Made by a program: the position numbers and the translations under genes. Below, piece after piece: positions 52,366 to 61,060 of a DNA stretch of 64,000 nucleotides. The notes beneath the pieces are model-generated. The model searched no databases. It was not told the DNA's origin and was given only the letters and a program-made list of their open reading frames with translations. Position 1 is the first letter of the stretch. Each line of letters begins with the position of its first letter. The DNA comes from Sphingomonas_D zeicaulis (GTDB lineage Bacteria; Pseudomonadota; Alphaproteobacteria; Sphingomonadales; Sphingomonadaceae). The stretch lies in assembly GCF_050433225.1 (NCBI RefSeq), contig NZ_JBNPXQ010000002.1:558001-622000 (forward strand). The letters are read 5' to 3'.

Positions 52366-53460
52366 ATGTCGTTCGACTGGGATTTCGAATGGATGCACTG
52401 GCTGGCGGTGATCCTGACGATCAGCGTCGCGGTGCTCGCGGCGGTGGCGATCCACTGGCTGGGCATGGCGCTGCTCAGGCGAATCGCGCGACGCACCACG
52501 AGTTTCATCGACGATGTGCTGGTCGCCCGGCTCAAGCAGCCGCTGCGCTGGCTGCTGATCGTGATCGCGGTCGGCGCCGTGCAACCCTCGCTCAACCTCG
52601 ATCCGCCTATCGCCGAAGCCGTCCGCCGCGTGCTGGGGCTGGGCGCGCCGGCGCTGCTCGGCTGGCTCGTCATTTCGATGCTGGGCGCGCTCAACGACAT
52701 CGCGCAGCGCCGCTACGACATCAGCGTGGCGGACAATCTCACCGCGCGCCGTCGCCGCACCCGCGCCGGCATCCTCTATCGCATCTCGATCTTCGTCGTC
52801 CTGTTGATCACCTTCTGCTTGATGCTGATGTCGATCCCCAGCGTCCGCACCGTCGGCGTGACGATCGCCGCTTCCGCCGGTCTTGCCGCCCTTGCGGTCG
52901 GTGCCGCGGCGCAGCCTGCGCTCAAGAACCTGATCGCCGGCATCCAGATGGCCTTCACCGAGCCGATCCGGATCGACGACGTCGTCATCATGGACAATGA
53001 ATGGGGGCGGATCGAGGATATCCGCCTGACCTATGTTGTCGTGCGCATCTGGGACGATCGCCGGCTGGTCGTGCCGGTCAGCAAATTCCTCGAACAAAGC
53101 TTCCAGAACTGGACGCGCGAGACCAGCGCGCTGCTCGGCACCGCCTTCCTGCGGCTGGACCACACCGCCGACGTCGCGCGCATCCGCAGCAAGCTCGACG
53201 AGGTGGTGAGGGCCAACCCGCTGTGGGATGGCCGGGTGATCGTGCTGCACGTCACCGAGCTTTATGCCGATCATATGGAACTGCGTTGCCTGGTCTCGGC
53301 ATCGGATGCGGGCCGCGCGTTCGACCTGCGCTGCGACGTGCGCGAGGCGCTGATTACCTGGATCGCGGGGGAAGAGCCGGGCTGGCTGGTGCGCACGCGC
53401 GCCGAACTGCGCGGAGACGTGCCGGGGTCGCAACCGGCATATGTGCGGGCGGACGCCTGA
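52366..53460 (+). CDS. MscS-family mechanosensitive ion channel
   Basis: This 364-residue inner-membrane channel has four predicted helices before the pore (about 12-32, 65-82, 92-112, 140-160). The pore-lining helix is GVTIAASAGLAALAVGAAAQPALKN, whose Gly/Ala pattern is the MscS signature. The cytosolic beta domain has GSI-like EPIRIDDVVIMDNEWGRIEDI and LVVPVSKFLEQSFQNW, and a C-terminal alpha/beta domain follows. It should release solutes on osmotic downshift. The ATG at 52366 begins the first helix. The 147 bases before it hold nothing I can assign. Confidence 0.92.
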   Translation: MSFDWDFEWMHWLAVILTISVAVLAAVAIHWLGMALLRRIARRTTSFIDDVLVARLKQPLRWLLIVIAVGAVQPSLNLDPPIAEAVRRVLGLGAPALLGWLVISMLGALNDIAQRRYDISVADNLTARRRRTRAGILYRISIFVVLLITFCLMLMSIPSVRTVGVTIAASAGLAALAVGAAAQPALKNLIAGIQMAFTEPIRIDDVVIMDNEWGRIEDIRLTYVVVRIWDDRRLVVPVSKFLEQSFQNWTRETSALLGTAFLRLDHTADVARIRSKLDEVVRANPLWDGRVIVLHVTELYADHMELRCLVSASDAGRAFDLRCDVREALITWIAGEEPGWLVRTRAELRGDVPGSQPAYVRADA

Positions 53461-53468
53461 CCGTATCG

Positions 53469-53489
53469 CCCCGCCGCCCGTCGGCGGGG
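53469..53489. terminator. hairpin between convergent mscS-like and otsA genes
   Basis: CCCCGCCG (53469-53476) pairs with CGGCGGGG (53482-53489) over a 5-base loop, 8 bases after the channel stop. There is no T-run; it may serve both strands. Confidence 0.45.
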
Positions 53490-53508
53490 CCCAAGGCCCG
53501 CCACCGCA

Positions 53509-54894
53509 CTATCCGGCGACCGGCACATCCTCGTTCAGCGCTTCGGTGAAGCGGCGGAGCCACCAGAACACATCCTCGCGCTGGATATTCTCATTCAGCG
53601 CCTGCCAGCGCGCGATGCGTTCCTCGCGGGGCATCTTCAGCGCCAGCGCGATCGCATCTGAAATTTCCTCGGCGCTGTAGGGATTGACCAGCACCGCGTC
53701 GGTGAGCTGCTCGGCCGCCCCGGCGAAGCGGGAGAGAATCAGCACGCCGGGATCCTCAGGATCCTGCGCCGCGACATATTCCTTGGCGACGAGGTTGAGG
53801 CCATCGCGCAATGGCGTCACCAGCCCGATCCGGGCCGCGCGATAGATGCCGGCCAGCACGTCGCGCGGATAGCCCTGGTTTACATAGCGCAGCGGCACCC
53901 AGTCGACATCGGCATAGGCGCCGTTGATCCGGCCCGAGAGCCCGTCGAGCGCGGTGCGGATCTTCTGATAGGTTTCAACCGCTGCCCGGCTGGGCGGTGC
54001 GATCTGCAGGAGGAACACCTCCTTGCGTTCCTCGGGATGCTCCTGGAGGAAGCGTTCATAGCCCAGGAAGCGCTCTTCCAGCCCCTTGGAATAGTCCAGC
54101 CGGTCGACGCCGACGATCATGTCGCGGCCGACCGCGCTGTCGCGCATCTGGCGGAAGCTCAGCCGCGCGCGGGGGGAGGCGGCGAGTGCTGTGAAATCCT
54201 CGGCATCGATGCCGATCGGATTGGCGATCATCCGTACGGAACGGCCGTTGAGGGTCAGCGTCTCGCCGTCTGAGCGCGCGCCGAGGATGTTGACCGCGCA
54301 CTCCTCGAAGCTGCGCAGCCATTCCTCGGTATGGAAGCCGACCAGATCATAGGCGAACAGCGTTTCCAGCAGTTCGCGCGCCTCGGGCAAGGTCGTCAGC
54401 AGGCGGGGCGGCGGCCAGGGAATGTGGAGGAAGAAGCCTATCCGGTTGCGGCAGCCGCGCTTGCGCAGCTCCTCGCCCAGCGGGAACATGTGATAGTCCT
54501 GGATCCAGATCCGGTCGTCGGGCTCGATCAGCGGCCGCGCGGTCTCGGCCAGCCGCTCGTTGACCCGCTGATAGCCGCCGGCGAAGCTGCGCTCATATTC
54601 CGCCAGGTCGATGCGATAATGGAACAGCGGCCACAGCGTCCGGTTGGCGTAACCGTCATAATATTCCTCGATATCATGTTCCTCGAGGTCGACGGTCGCG
54701 GTGGTATAGCCATCGCCGCGCTGGAAGCTGATCTGCCCGGTAAATTCCTCGGTCACCTCGCCGGACCAGCCGAACCAGATGCCCCCCGCTTCCCGCAGTG
54801 CGGAGGATAGCGCCACGGCAAGCCCGCCCTGCGCCCCCGAATGCGAGGTGGTGGGTGCGGCGACGCGGTTCGAGATGACGATCAGCCGGCTCAT
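53509..54894 (-). CDS. otsA: trehalose-6-phosphate synthase
   Basis: This 461-residue GT20 glycosyltransferase joins UDP-glucose and glucose-6-phosphate. It starts MSRLIVISNRVAAP, has YHMFPLGEELRKRG and GFFLHIPWP (donor and acceptor pocket), GVDRLDYSKGLEERFLGYE with the phosphate-binding Arg/Lys, and a C-terminal RDGLNLVAKEYVAAQ, VLILSRFAGAAEQL pair. The ATG at 54894 overlaps the GH15 stop by 4 bases. It is last in the otsB-GH15-otsA operon. The product is dephosphorylated by OtsB to trehalose, an osmoprotectant. Confidence 0.96.
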   Translation of the reverse strand: MSRLIVISNRVAAPTTSHSGAQGGLAVALSSALREAGGIWFGWSGEVTEEFTGQISFQRGDGYTTATVDLEEHDIEEYYDGYANRTLWPLFHYRIDLAEYERSFAGGYQRVNERLAETARPLIEPDDRIWIQDYHMFPLGEELRKRGCRNRIGFFLHIPWPPPRLLTTLPEARELLETLFAYDLVGFHTEEWLRSFEECAVNILGARSDGETLTLNGRSVRMIANPIGIDAEDFTALAASPRARLSFRQMRDSAVGRDMIVGVDRLDYSKGLEERFLGYERFLQEHPEERKEVFLLQIAPPSRAAVETYQKIRTALDGLSGRINGAYADVDWVPLRYVNQGYPRDVLAGIYRAARIGLVTPLRDGLNLVAKEYVAAQDPEDPGVLILSRFAGAAEQLTDAVLVNPYSAEEISDAIALALKMPREERIARWQALNENIQREDVFWWLRRFTEALNEDVPVAG

Positions 54895-56687
54895 CGCGCG
54901 GATGTCCATGGTCGACTGAGCAGGCTGGCGCAGTTGATCATCCCCACCAGTGAATAAGTCTGTGGATAATTGCCCCACAACTCATAGGTGCCGGGGTCGA
55001 TGTCCTCCGAAAGCAGCCCGGCGCCGGTGCGGCGGCTCAGCATCTCCTCGAACAGCGCGCGCGCTTCCTCGCTGCGCCCGGTCAATTGCAGCGCCTCGAT
55101 GAACCAGAATGTGCAGACGTTGAACGCCGTCTCGGGCATGCCGAAATCATCTTCCTCGGCATAGCGCAGCATGTGCGATCCGCGCCGCAGCCCGGCTTCG
55201 ACCGCGGCCAGCGTGCCCAGGAAGCGCGGATCGTCCGGCGAGAGGAAGCGCAGGTCGAGCAGTTGCAGCAGGCTCGCGTCGAGGATGCTGCCCTCGAACG
55301 TGGCCGACATCAGCTTCTCGTCCTCGCGCCACGCCGCGGTCTCGATGCGTTCGCGGATCTGCGCGGCGCGATCCAGCCAGAACTGGTGCTTCTCGGTGAG
55401 GCCCAGCGCATTGGCGGCATTGGCCATGCGATCGCATGCCGCCCAGCACATCGCCGCGGAATAGGTGTGGACGCTCTGGCGCGTGCGCAGCTCCCAAAGC
55501 CCGGCATCGGGCTTGTCATGCAGCGCGTAGGCACGTTCGGCGACCTTTTCCAGCGCCTCGAAATCTTCGATGCCGGCCATGCGGAACAGGCGCTGGTCGA
55601 AAAAGGCCTGCACGTTGCACAGCACGATCTGGCCATAGGCGTCGTGCTGGATCTGCTCATAGGCCTGGTTGCCGACGCGCACCGGACCCATGCCGCGATA
55701 GCCGGGCAGGGCGCTCGCAATCCATTCCTCCAGCCTCGCCTCGCCCAGCACGCCGTAGAGCGGCTGGATATGGCCGCCATGCGCCGAATCGACGATGTTG
55801 CGCAAATAGCCGAGATAGCCTTCGAGCACGTCGAGCGCGCCCAGCCGGTTGAGCGCCTGCACCGTGTAATAGGCGTCGCGGATCCAGCAGTAGCGATAGT
55901 CCCAGTTGCGGCCGGTATCCGAGCCTTCCGGAATCGAATGCTCGGGTACCGACGTGGTCAGCGCGGCGACGATCGCGCCGGTTTCCTCATGCTGGCACAG
56001 CTTGAGCGTGATCGCGGAGCGGATCACCACATCCTGCCATTCCAGCGGCGTGGCAAGGCCGCGCACCCATTCCTGCCATTCGCGCGCGGTTTCGCCCAGC
56101 ATCCATTCCACGGTGGAACCGACATCGTCCTCGAACCCCTCGTCGGGCCCGAGGAAGAAGTAGAGCGGGCGCTCGACGCGGAACGGCCGTTCTTCCTGGA
56201 TCAGCCCGACCGCCGCCGAGGTGGTCAGCCGCAAGGTCGTGCTGTCGAGCTTGTAGCGGATATGGTTGGAGCCGCTGGTGGTCTCTACCGGCTCGTCGTT
56301 CCAGCCGCGTGTCGGCGCCAGCCGCATGCGGATGCGGGGGCTGCCCGAAACGGGGCGGACGATGCGCGCGAACGCGACCGGCCGATAATATCGGCCACGG
56401 CGGCGGAACCGCGGGCAGAAATCGATCACCTCGATCGCATTGCCCGCGGCATCGCTGTGGCGCGTGACGAGGATCGGCGTGTTGCGGCGATAGGATTGCG
56501 CCACCGCGATGCCGCCCTCCAGGTCGATCGCCCACACGCCCTTGTCTGGCGAGTTGTGCAGCAGTGACGAGAATAACGGGTCGCCGTCGACGCGCGGCAC
56601 GCAGCCCCACACGAAGCTGCCGGCGGTGTCGACCAGCGCGCTGACTTGACAATTGCCGATCGGCCAGAGGTCCAGATTGGCGGTCAT
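54891..56687 (-). CDS. glycoside hydrolase family 15 (glucoamylase/trehalase-like)
   Basis: This 598-residue protein has an N-terminal beta-sandwich domain (about 1-200, starting LDLWPIGNCQVSALVDTAGS) and a C-terminal (alpha/alpha)6 barrel. The barrel has SIPEGSDTGRNWDYRYCWIRD (first catalytic region) and LLSEDIDPGTYELWGNYPQTYSLVG (second acidic region). There is no signal peptide, so it is cytoplasmic. GH15 includes glucoamylases and trehalases. Its place between otsB and otsA, overlapping both by 4 bases, suggests it degrades trehalose or a related glucan. The ATG at 56687 is chosen. Confidence 0.9.
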   Translation of the reverse strand: MTANLDLWPIGNCQVSALVDTAGSFVWGCVPRVDGDPLFSSLLHNSPDKGVWAIDLEGGIAVAQSYRRNTPILVTRHSDAAGNAIEVIDFCPRFRRRGRYYRPVAFARIVRPVSGSPRIRMRLAPTRGWNDEPVETTSGSNHIRYKLDSTTLRLTTSAAVGLIQEERPFRVERPLYFFLGPDEGFEDDVGSTVEWMLGETAREWQEWVRGLATPLEWQDVVIRSAITLKLCQHEETGAIVAALTTSVPEHSIPEGSDTGRNWDYRYCWIRDAYYTVQALNRLGALDVLEGYLGYLRNIVDSAHGGHIQPLYGVLGEARLEEWIASALPGYRGMGPVRVGNQAYEQIQHDAYGQIVLCNVQAFFDQRLFRMAGIEDFEALEKVAERAYALHDKPDAGLWELRTRQSVHTYSAAMCWAACDRMANAANALGLTEKHQFWLDRAAQIRERIETAAWREDEKLMSATFEGSILDASLLQLLDLRFLSPDDPRFLGTLAAVEAGLRRGSHMLRYAEEDDFGMPETAFNVCTFWFIEALQLTGRSEEARALFEEMLSRRTGAGLLSEDIDPGTYELWGNYPQTYSLVGMINCASLLSRPWTSAR

Positions 56688-57442
56688 GCGATCTCCCTGC
56701 ATGCGGTGTCGAGCCAGACGCGCACCGCGGCCACGTCTGCCAGATGATAGCGCGCATTGGTCGCGCGCGGCGGGCCCACGAGAACGCCAGCGCCACCCAG
56801 TGCCTCGGCTGCGACGAAACCCGGCTCGTCGGTATCATCGTCGCCCAGGAACACGGGCAGGCTGCCCTTCATGCCGGGCGAGGCCATCAGCCGATGCAGC
56901 GCACTGCCCTTGTCGGCGCCGGCGGCGCGCAACTCGAACATCATCTTGCCGGTCTGGAGCTTCAGGCCGGTGCGCGCGGCAAGGTCATGCGCCAGTTCAG
57001 CGGCCTCTTCGGCGGCATCGGGAGCAAGGCGGAAATGGAGGCCGACGCCCAGCGGCTTGCGCTCCACCAGCACGCCGGGGCGGCTGGCGGCGAAACCGTC
57101 CATCGCCTTCTCGGCGGTGGTGAGCGTTGCGGGGCGCTCCGGCGCCTCGATACGGCCATCGCCCCAATAGAGTTCGAGTCCGTGGCTCCCTGCGACGGCG
57201 AGCGTTTCGACGCCGATCAGCCGCTGGAGTTCGCTCACCGCCCGGCCGCTGATCAAGGCGACGCGACCGCCAAAGGCTTGATCGAGGCAGGCGAGGGTTT
57301 GCCGCAACGGATCGTCGACGGAAACCGAATCGGGGGTTGGCGCGATCTCGACGAGGGTTCCGTCGAAATCGAGGAGCAGGCTGGCGCCCGTGAGGATGTC
57401 GATCGGCGGAGGAGACAGGCTGTCGGGTGCGCGGAGGGGCAT
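56684..57442 (-). CDS. otsB: trehalose-6-phosphate phosphatase
   Basis: This 252-residue HAD phosphatase has motif I LLLDFDGTLVEIAPTP with the nucleophile Asp and general acid Asp. Motif II is ALISGRAVSELQRLIG, a cap domain lies in the middle, and motif IV is VFLGDDDTDEPGF. It completes trehalose synthesis after OtsA. It is the first gene of the operon, and its stop overlaps the GH15 start. Length is typical of OtsB. Confidence 0.95.
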   Translation of the reverse strand: MPLRAPDSLSPPPIDILTGASLLLDFDGTLVEIAPTPDSVSVDDPLRQTLACLDQAFGGRVALISGRAVSELQRLIGVETLAVAGSHGLELYWGDGRIEAPERPATLTTAEKAMDGFAASRPGVLVERKPLGVGLHFRLAPDAAEEAAELAHDLAARTGLKLQTGKMMFELRAAGADKGSALHRLMASPGMKGSLPVFLGDDDTDEPGFVAAEALGGAGVLVGPPRATNARYHLADVAAVRVWLDTACREIA

Positions 57443-57531
57443 CGGATCCTAAGCTGACGATGGCTGACGCCAGAGTCAAAGCATGACGGATGCGAAATGT
57501 TCCGCTGCAGCGCACAAAAATGTGGATCTGG

Positions 57532-57728
57532 CCTTCTCCCCTTGTGGGAGAAGGATACGGAGACTTGGGTGGCGCGAAGCGTCACCCTAGTCGCAGTTGG
57601 ATGAGGGGTGCGCTCGCGCAGCGAGCGCGCGGCGCGAGAGCGCCGCATCCCCCTCACCCAGCTACGACTAGGGCCCGCCAAGGGGCGGACCCAAGTCTTC
57701 GCAACCCTCTCCCACGGAAGGGAGAGGG
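57532..57728. repeat. long imperfect palindromic intergenic element
   Basis: This 197-base element fills most of the gap between otsB and typA. Its two arms (about 57545-57612 and 57644-57714) are imperfect inverted repeats of about 70 bases: both contain AGACTTGGGT, CCCTAGTCG and TGAGGGG in mirrored order. Smaller hairpins sit inside: CCTTCTCCC/GGGAGAAGG at 57532-57554, GCGCTCGC/GCGAGCGC at 57610-57628, GGCGC/GCGCC at 57631-57644, and CCCTCTCCC/GGGAGAGGG at 57705-57728. No protein frame fits. It looks like a REP/MITE-like interspersed element, which may also end transcription. Confidence 0.7.
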
Positions 57729-57733
57729 AAAAA

Positions 57734-59566
57734 TCACGCCGCCTTCGCGCGCGACGCGCGCTTGCGCTCGTGCGGATCGAGGTGGCGCTTGCGCAGGCGG
57801 ATCGACTTCGGGGTGACTTCGACCATCTCGTCGTCGTCGATATAGGCGATCGCCTGCTCCAGCGTCAGCTTGCGCGGCGGGGTGAGGCGGATCGCATCGT
57901 CCTTGCCGCCCGAGGCGCGGAAGTTGGTGAGCTGCTTCGCCTTCATCGGGTTGACCTCGAGGTCATCCGTCTTGGCGTTCTCGCCGATGATCATGCCCTC
58001 GTAGAGCGCCTCGCCGGGGCCGACCATCAGCACGCCGCGCTCTTCGAGCGGGCCGAGCGCATAGGCATTGGCCTCGCCCGCGCCGTTCGAGATCAGCACG
58101 CCGTTCTTGCGGCCTTCGATCTGGCCCTTGTGCGGGCCGTACTTCTCGAACAGCCGGTTCATGATGCCGGTGCCGCGGGTATCCGACAGGAACTCGCCAT
58201 GATAGCCGATCAGGCCGCGCGACGGGGCCGAGAAGGTGATGCGGGTCTTGCCGCCGCCGGACGGACGCATGTCGGTCAGCTCGGCCTTCCGGATCGCCAT
58301 CTTCTCGACGACGGTGCCCGAATGCTCCTCGTCCACGTCGATCACGACGGTCTCGTAGGGCTCCTCGCGGCCGCCGTTCTCGCCTTCGCGGAACAGCACG
58401 CGCGGGCGGCTGATGCCGAGCTCGAAGCCTTCGCGGCGCATCGTCTCGATCAGCACGCCGAGCTGGAGTTCGCCGCGGCCGGCGACCTCGAAGCTGTCGC
58501 GATCGTCGGCTTCGGTCACCTTGATCGCGACATTGCTCTCGGCTTCGCGGAACAGGCGGTCGCGGATCATGCGCGAGGTCACCTTGGTGCCCTCACGGCC
58601 GGCCATCGGCGAATCGTTGACGGCGAAGCGCATCGACAGCGTCGGCGGATCGATCGGCTGCGCGTGCAACGGCTCGGTCACCGCCGGATCGGCGATGGTG
58701 TTCGCCACGGTCGCGATGGTGAGGCCGGCGATCGAGATGATGTCGCCCGCCTTGGCCTCTTCCACCGGAAGACGCTCGAGACCGCGGAACGCCATGATCT
58801 TGGAGGCGCGGCCCTGCTCGACGACATTGCCGTCCGAATCGAGCGCGTGGATCGGCATGTTGGTCTTGACGGTGCCCGAGGCGACCAGGCCGGTGAGGAT
58901 GCGGCCGACGAAATTGTCGCGATCCAGCAGCGTCACCAGGAACTTGAACGGACCGTCCGGATCCGCCTTCGGCGCGGGGACGTGGCCGACGATCTTCTCG
59001 AACAGCGGTGCCAGCGTGCCTTCGCGCACATCGGGGGTCTCGCCGGCATAGCCGTTGCGGCCCGAGGCGAAGAGCACCGGGAAATCAAGCTGCTCGTCAT
59101 TGGCGTCGAGGCTGACGAACAGGTCGAACACCTCGTCCAGCACTTCCTGAGCACGCGCGTCCGAACGGTCGATCTTGTTGACCACCACGATCGGGCGCAG
59201 GCCGAGCGCCAGCGCCTTGCCGGTGACGAATTTGGTCTGCGGCATCGCGCCCTCGGCCGCGTCGACCAGCAGGATCACGCCGTCGACCATCGAGAGGATG
59301 CGCTCCACCTCGCCGCCGAAGTCGGCGTGGCCAGGGGTGTCGACGATGTTGATCCGGGTGTCGCCCGCTTCGCCATGCCACTCGATCGAGGTGCACTTGG
59401 CGAGGATGGTGATCCCGCGTTCCTTTTCCAGGTCATTCGAGTCCATCGCCCGCTCTTCGACGCGCTGGTTGTCTCGGAAGGTGCCCGACTGCCGGAACAG
59501 CTGATCGACGAGGGTGGTCTTGCCATGATCGACGTGCGCGATGATGGCCACGTTGCGGAGGCTCAT
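57734..59566 (-). CDS. typA: translational GTPase TypA/BipA
   Basis: This 610-residue ribosome-binding GTPase has G1 HVDHGKTTLVDQLF, G2 ERGITILAKC, G3 DTPGHADFGG, and G4 NKIDRSDAR. EF-Tu-like domain 2, EF-G-like domains III and V (GRGELQLGVLIETMRREGFE), and the BipA-specific C-terminal domain (NFRASGGKDDAIRLTPPRK) follow. It acts in ribosome assembly and stress growth. The ATG at 59566 is preferred to a frame start at 59629. It is flanked on both sides by palindromic elements and stands as a single-gene unit. Confidence 0.97.
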   Translation of the reverse strand: MSLRNVAIIAHVDHGKTTLVDQLFRQSGTFRDNQRVEERAMDSNDLEKERGITILAKCTSIEWHGEAGDTRINIVDTPGHADFGGEVERILSMVDGVILLVDAAEGAMPQTKFVTGKALALGLRPIVVVNKIDRSDARAQEVLDEVFDLFVSLDANDEQLDFPVLFASGRNGYAGETPDVREGTLAPLFEKIVGHVPAPKADPDGPFKFLVTLLDRDNFVGRILTGLVASGTVKTNMPIHALDSDGNVVEQGRASKIMAFRGLERLPVEEAKAGDIISIAGLTIATVANTIADPAVTEPLHAQPIDPPTLSMRFAVNDSPMAGREGTKVTSRMIRDRLFREAESNVAIKVTEADDRDSFEVAGRGELQLGVLIETMRREGFELGISRPRVLFREGENGGREEPYETVVIDVDEEHSGTVVEKMAIRKAELTDMRPSGGGKTRITFSAPSRGLIGYHGEFLSDTRGTGIMNRLFEKYGPHKGQIEGRKNGVLISNGAGEANAYALGPLEERGVLMVGPGEALYEGMIIGENAKTDDLEVNPMKAKQLTNFRASGGKDDAIRLTPPRKLTLEQAIAYIDDDEMVEVTPKSIRLRKRHLDPHERKRASRAKAA

Positions 59567-59986
59567 GAAATGCTCGGTCCTGTGCGGAAATGTGGCCGCG
59601 CGCCTAGCGGAAATTCCGCGCTGCGGCAAGGGCGGGGTGGCTGAACGCCCGATTCAGGGGGTGTTTGCGGGTGGCAACCACGGGCGTGTGGCCTGCCCTT
59701 GTCGGAAAAGGGGCTGCCGCCGCGCGCCCCTTGCCCCTCGGGGAGAGGGGCGGGGAGAGGGAAAGTCGCGCCGAGCGTGAAGCCTTGTAAGGTCAAGCAC
59801 TCACTATCGGAGCCTTTCCGTCTGAACCTCCTGTTAGCGCGACTTTACCCTCTCTCTGCTCCGCTGCGCGGACCTGTCCCTCTCCCCAAAGGGGCGAGGG
59901 AAGAGCGTCCCATGCGCCCCGCGCCAAGAATTTGGGCACCGCCCCACCCTTGTCCCTATCCCCCCGGCGCCCTAATCGCTGGCGCC
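59567..59986. other. 420-base divergent intergenic region
   Basis: This is the largest gap in the window, between typA and the SBF-like transporter. It must hold both promoters, but I cannot place clear -35/-10 pairs. Its central part is a palindromic element (59728-59900). Frames read through it are low-complexity translations of that repeat. Confidence 0.6.
59728..59900. repeat. second palindromic intergenic element
   Basis: The outer arms 59728-59749 and 59878-59900 match as inverted repeats except for two or three positions, and each can also fold on itself (CCCC..GGGG). Inner arms at 59755-59771 and 59837-59854 share AAAGTCGCGC/GCGCGACTTT exactly and the flanking GAGAGGG/CCCTCTC. The spacing and Pu/Py style resemble the element at 57532-57728, but the core differs. 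Confidence 0.6.
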
Positions 59987-60991
59987 ATGCTCGCCGCCAT
60001 CAACCGCATCATCCCTGACAAGTTCATCCTCGTGCTGCTCGCGACGGTGGTCGTCGCGACCTTGCTGCCGGCCAAGGGGGTGATGCTCGATGCGATCGGC
60101 AACATCTCGACCGCGGCGATCGTGACATTGTTCTTCATGCACGGCGTGAAGATCGCACCGCAGGCGGTGGTCGACGGGTTCCGCCGCTGGAAGCTGCAAC
60201 TCGCCATCTTCCTGTTCGGCTATGTCTTCATGCCCGCGCTCGGCATGGGGGCCTCGCTGTTGACCGGCAGCGTGCTCGGCCAGGGCTTCGCGCTCGGCCT
60301 CATCTATCTGGCGGTGCTGCCGACGACGGTGCAGTCGTCGATCGCCTATGCCTCGATTGCGCGCGGCAACGTCACCGCGGCGGTGATCGCCTCGGCGGTC
60401 TCCAACATCTCGGGCGTGGTGCTGGCGCCGCTGCTGGTCGGGCTGCTCGCCAGCGCTCTCCAGACCACGCAGGGCGGCGGTGGCGTCGATGTCAGCGGTA
60501 TCGGCAAGATCGTGATGATCCTGCTGGTGCCCTTCGCGCTCGGCCAGCTCGCACGGCGCTGGCTCCAGGCCTGGGCGCAGCGCAACAAGGCTTTGATCTT
60601 CTATCTCGATCGCACCACGATCGTGATCGCGGTCTATGTCGCCTTTTCGGAGGCGGTGACGGGTGGGCTGTGGAGCCGGGTGACTGGCGTCGAACTGGCC
60701 ATGCTCGTCGCGGTGGTCGCTGTGATGCTGGCGATCGCCTTCGCCTGCGCCTGGGGGCTCGGCGCGCTGCTCGGTTTCAGCGATGAGGATCGCGCGACGA
60801 TGCTGTTCTCGGGCGCGCACAAGAGCCTCGCGACCGGTGCGCCGATGGCGCGCATCCTGTTTCCTGGGCCGGAGGCGGGTGCGCTGCTGCTGCCGCTGAT
60901 GCTCTATCACCAGCTCCAGCTGATGGTGTCGGCGATCGTTTCGGCGCGGCTGGCGCGGCGCGTCGAGAAGGCGGAAGCCGCCGCGGCGTAA
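59987..60991 (+). CDS. SBF-like (bile acid:sodium symporter family) membrane transporter
   Basis: This 334-residue inner-membrane protein has about ten helices, starting NRIIPDKFILVLLATVVVA. Family blocks are VTLFFMHGVKIAPQAVVDG, LAVLPTTVQSSIAYASIARGN and SGAHKSLATGAPMARILFP, the SBF-like/YfeH pattern. It probably moves an organic anion with sodium or protons, but the substrate is unknown. The ATG at 59987 is chosen because the longer frame passes through the palindromic element. It is convergent with sdhA. Confidence 0.88.
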   Translation: MLAAINRIIPDKFILVLLATVVVATLLPAKGVMLDAIGNISTAAIVTLFFMHGVKIAPQAVVDGFRRWKLQLAIFLFGYVFMPALGMGASLLTGSVLGQGFALGLIYLAVLPTTVQSSIAYASIARGNVTAAVIASAVSNISGVVLAPLLVGLLASALQTTQGGGGVDVSGIGKIVMILLVPFALGQLARRWLQAWAQRNKALIFYLDRTTIVIAVYVAFSEAVTGGLWSRVTGVELAMLVAVVAVMLAIAFACAWGLGALLGFSDEDRATMLFSGAHKSLATGAPMARILFPGPEAGALLLPLMLYHQLQLMVSAIVSARLARRVEKAEAAAA

Positions 60992-61007
60992 CGCCCGGTC
61001 GAACGCA

Positions 61008-61034
61008 CAAAAAAGGGGAGCGAAACCGCTCCCC
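61008..61034 (-). terminator. rho-independent terminator after sdhA
   Basis: GGGGAGCG-AAAC-CGCTCCCC (61015-61034) has an 8-bp stem. On the minus strand it is followed by a run of six T. It starts 26 bases after the sdhA stop, so the operon ends here without sdhB. Confidence 0.85.
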
Positions 61035-61060
61035 TCTCCCAGACCCTTCGGTGTCGCGTC

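Noticed and set aside
57443..57531. small gene between otsB and the palindromic element
   Set aside because: Frames here are short and show no ribosome site or conserved features.
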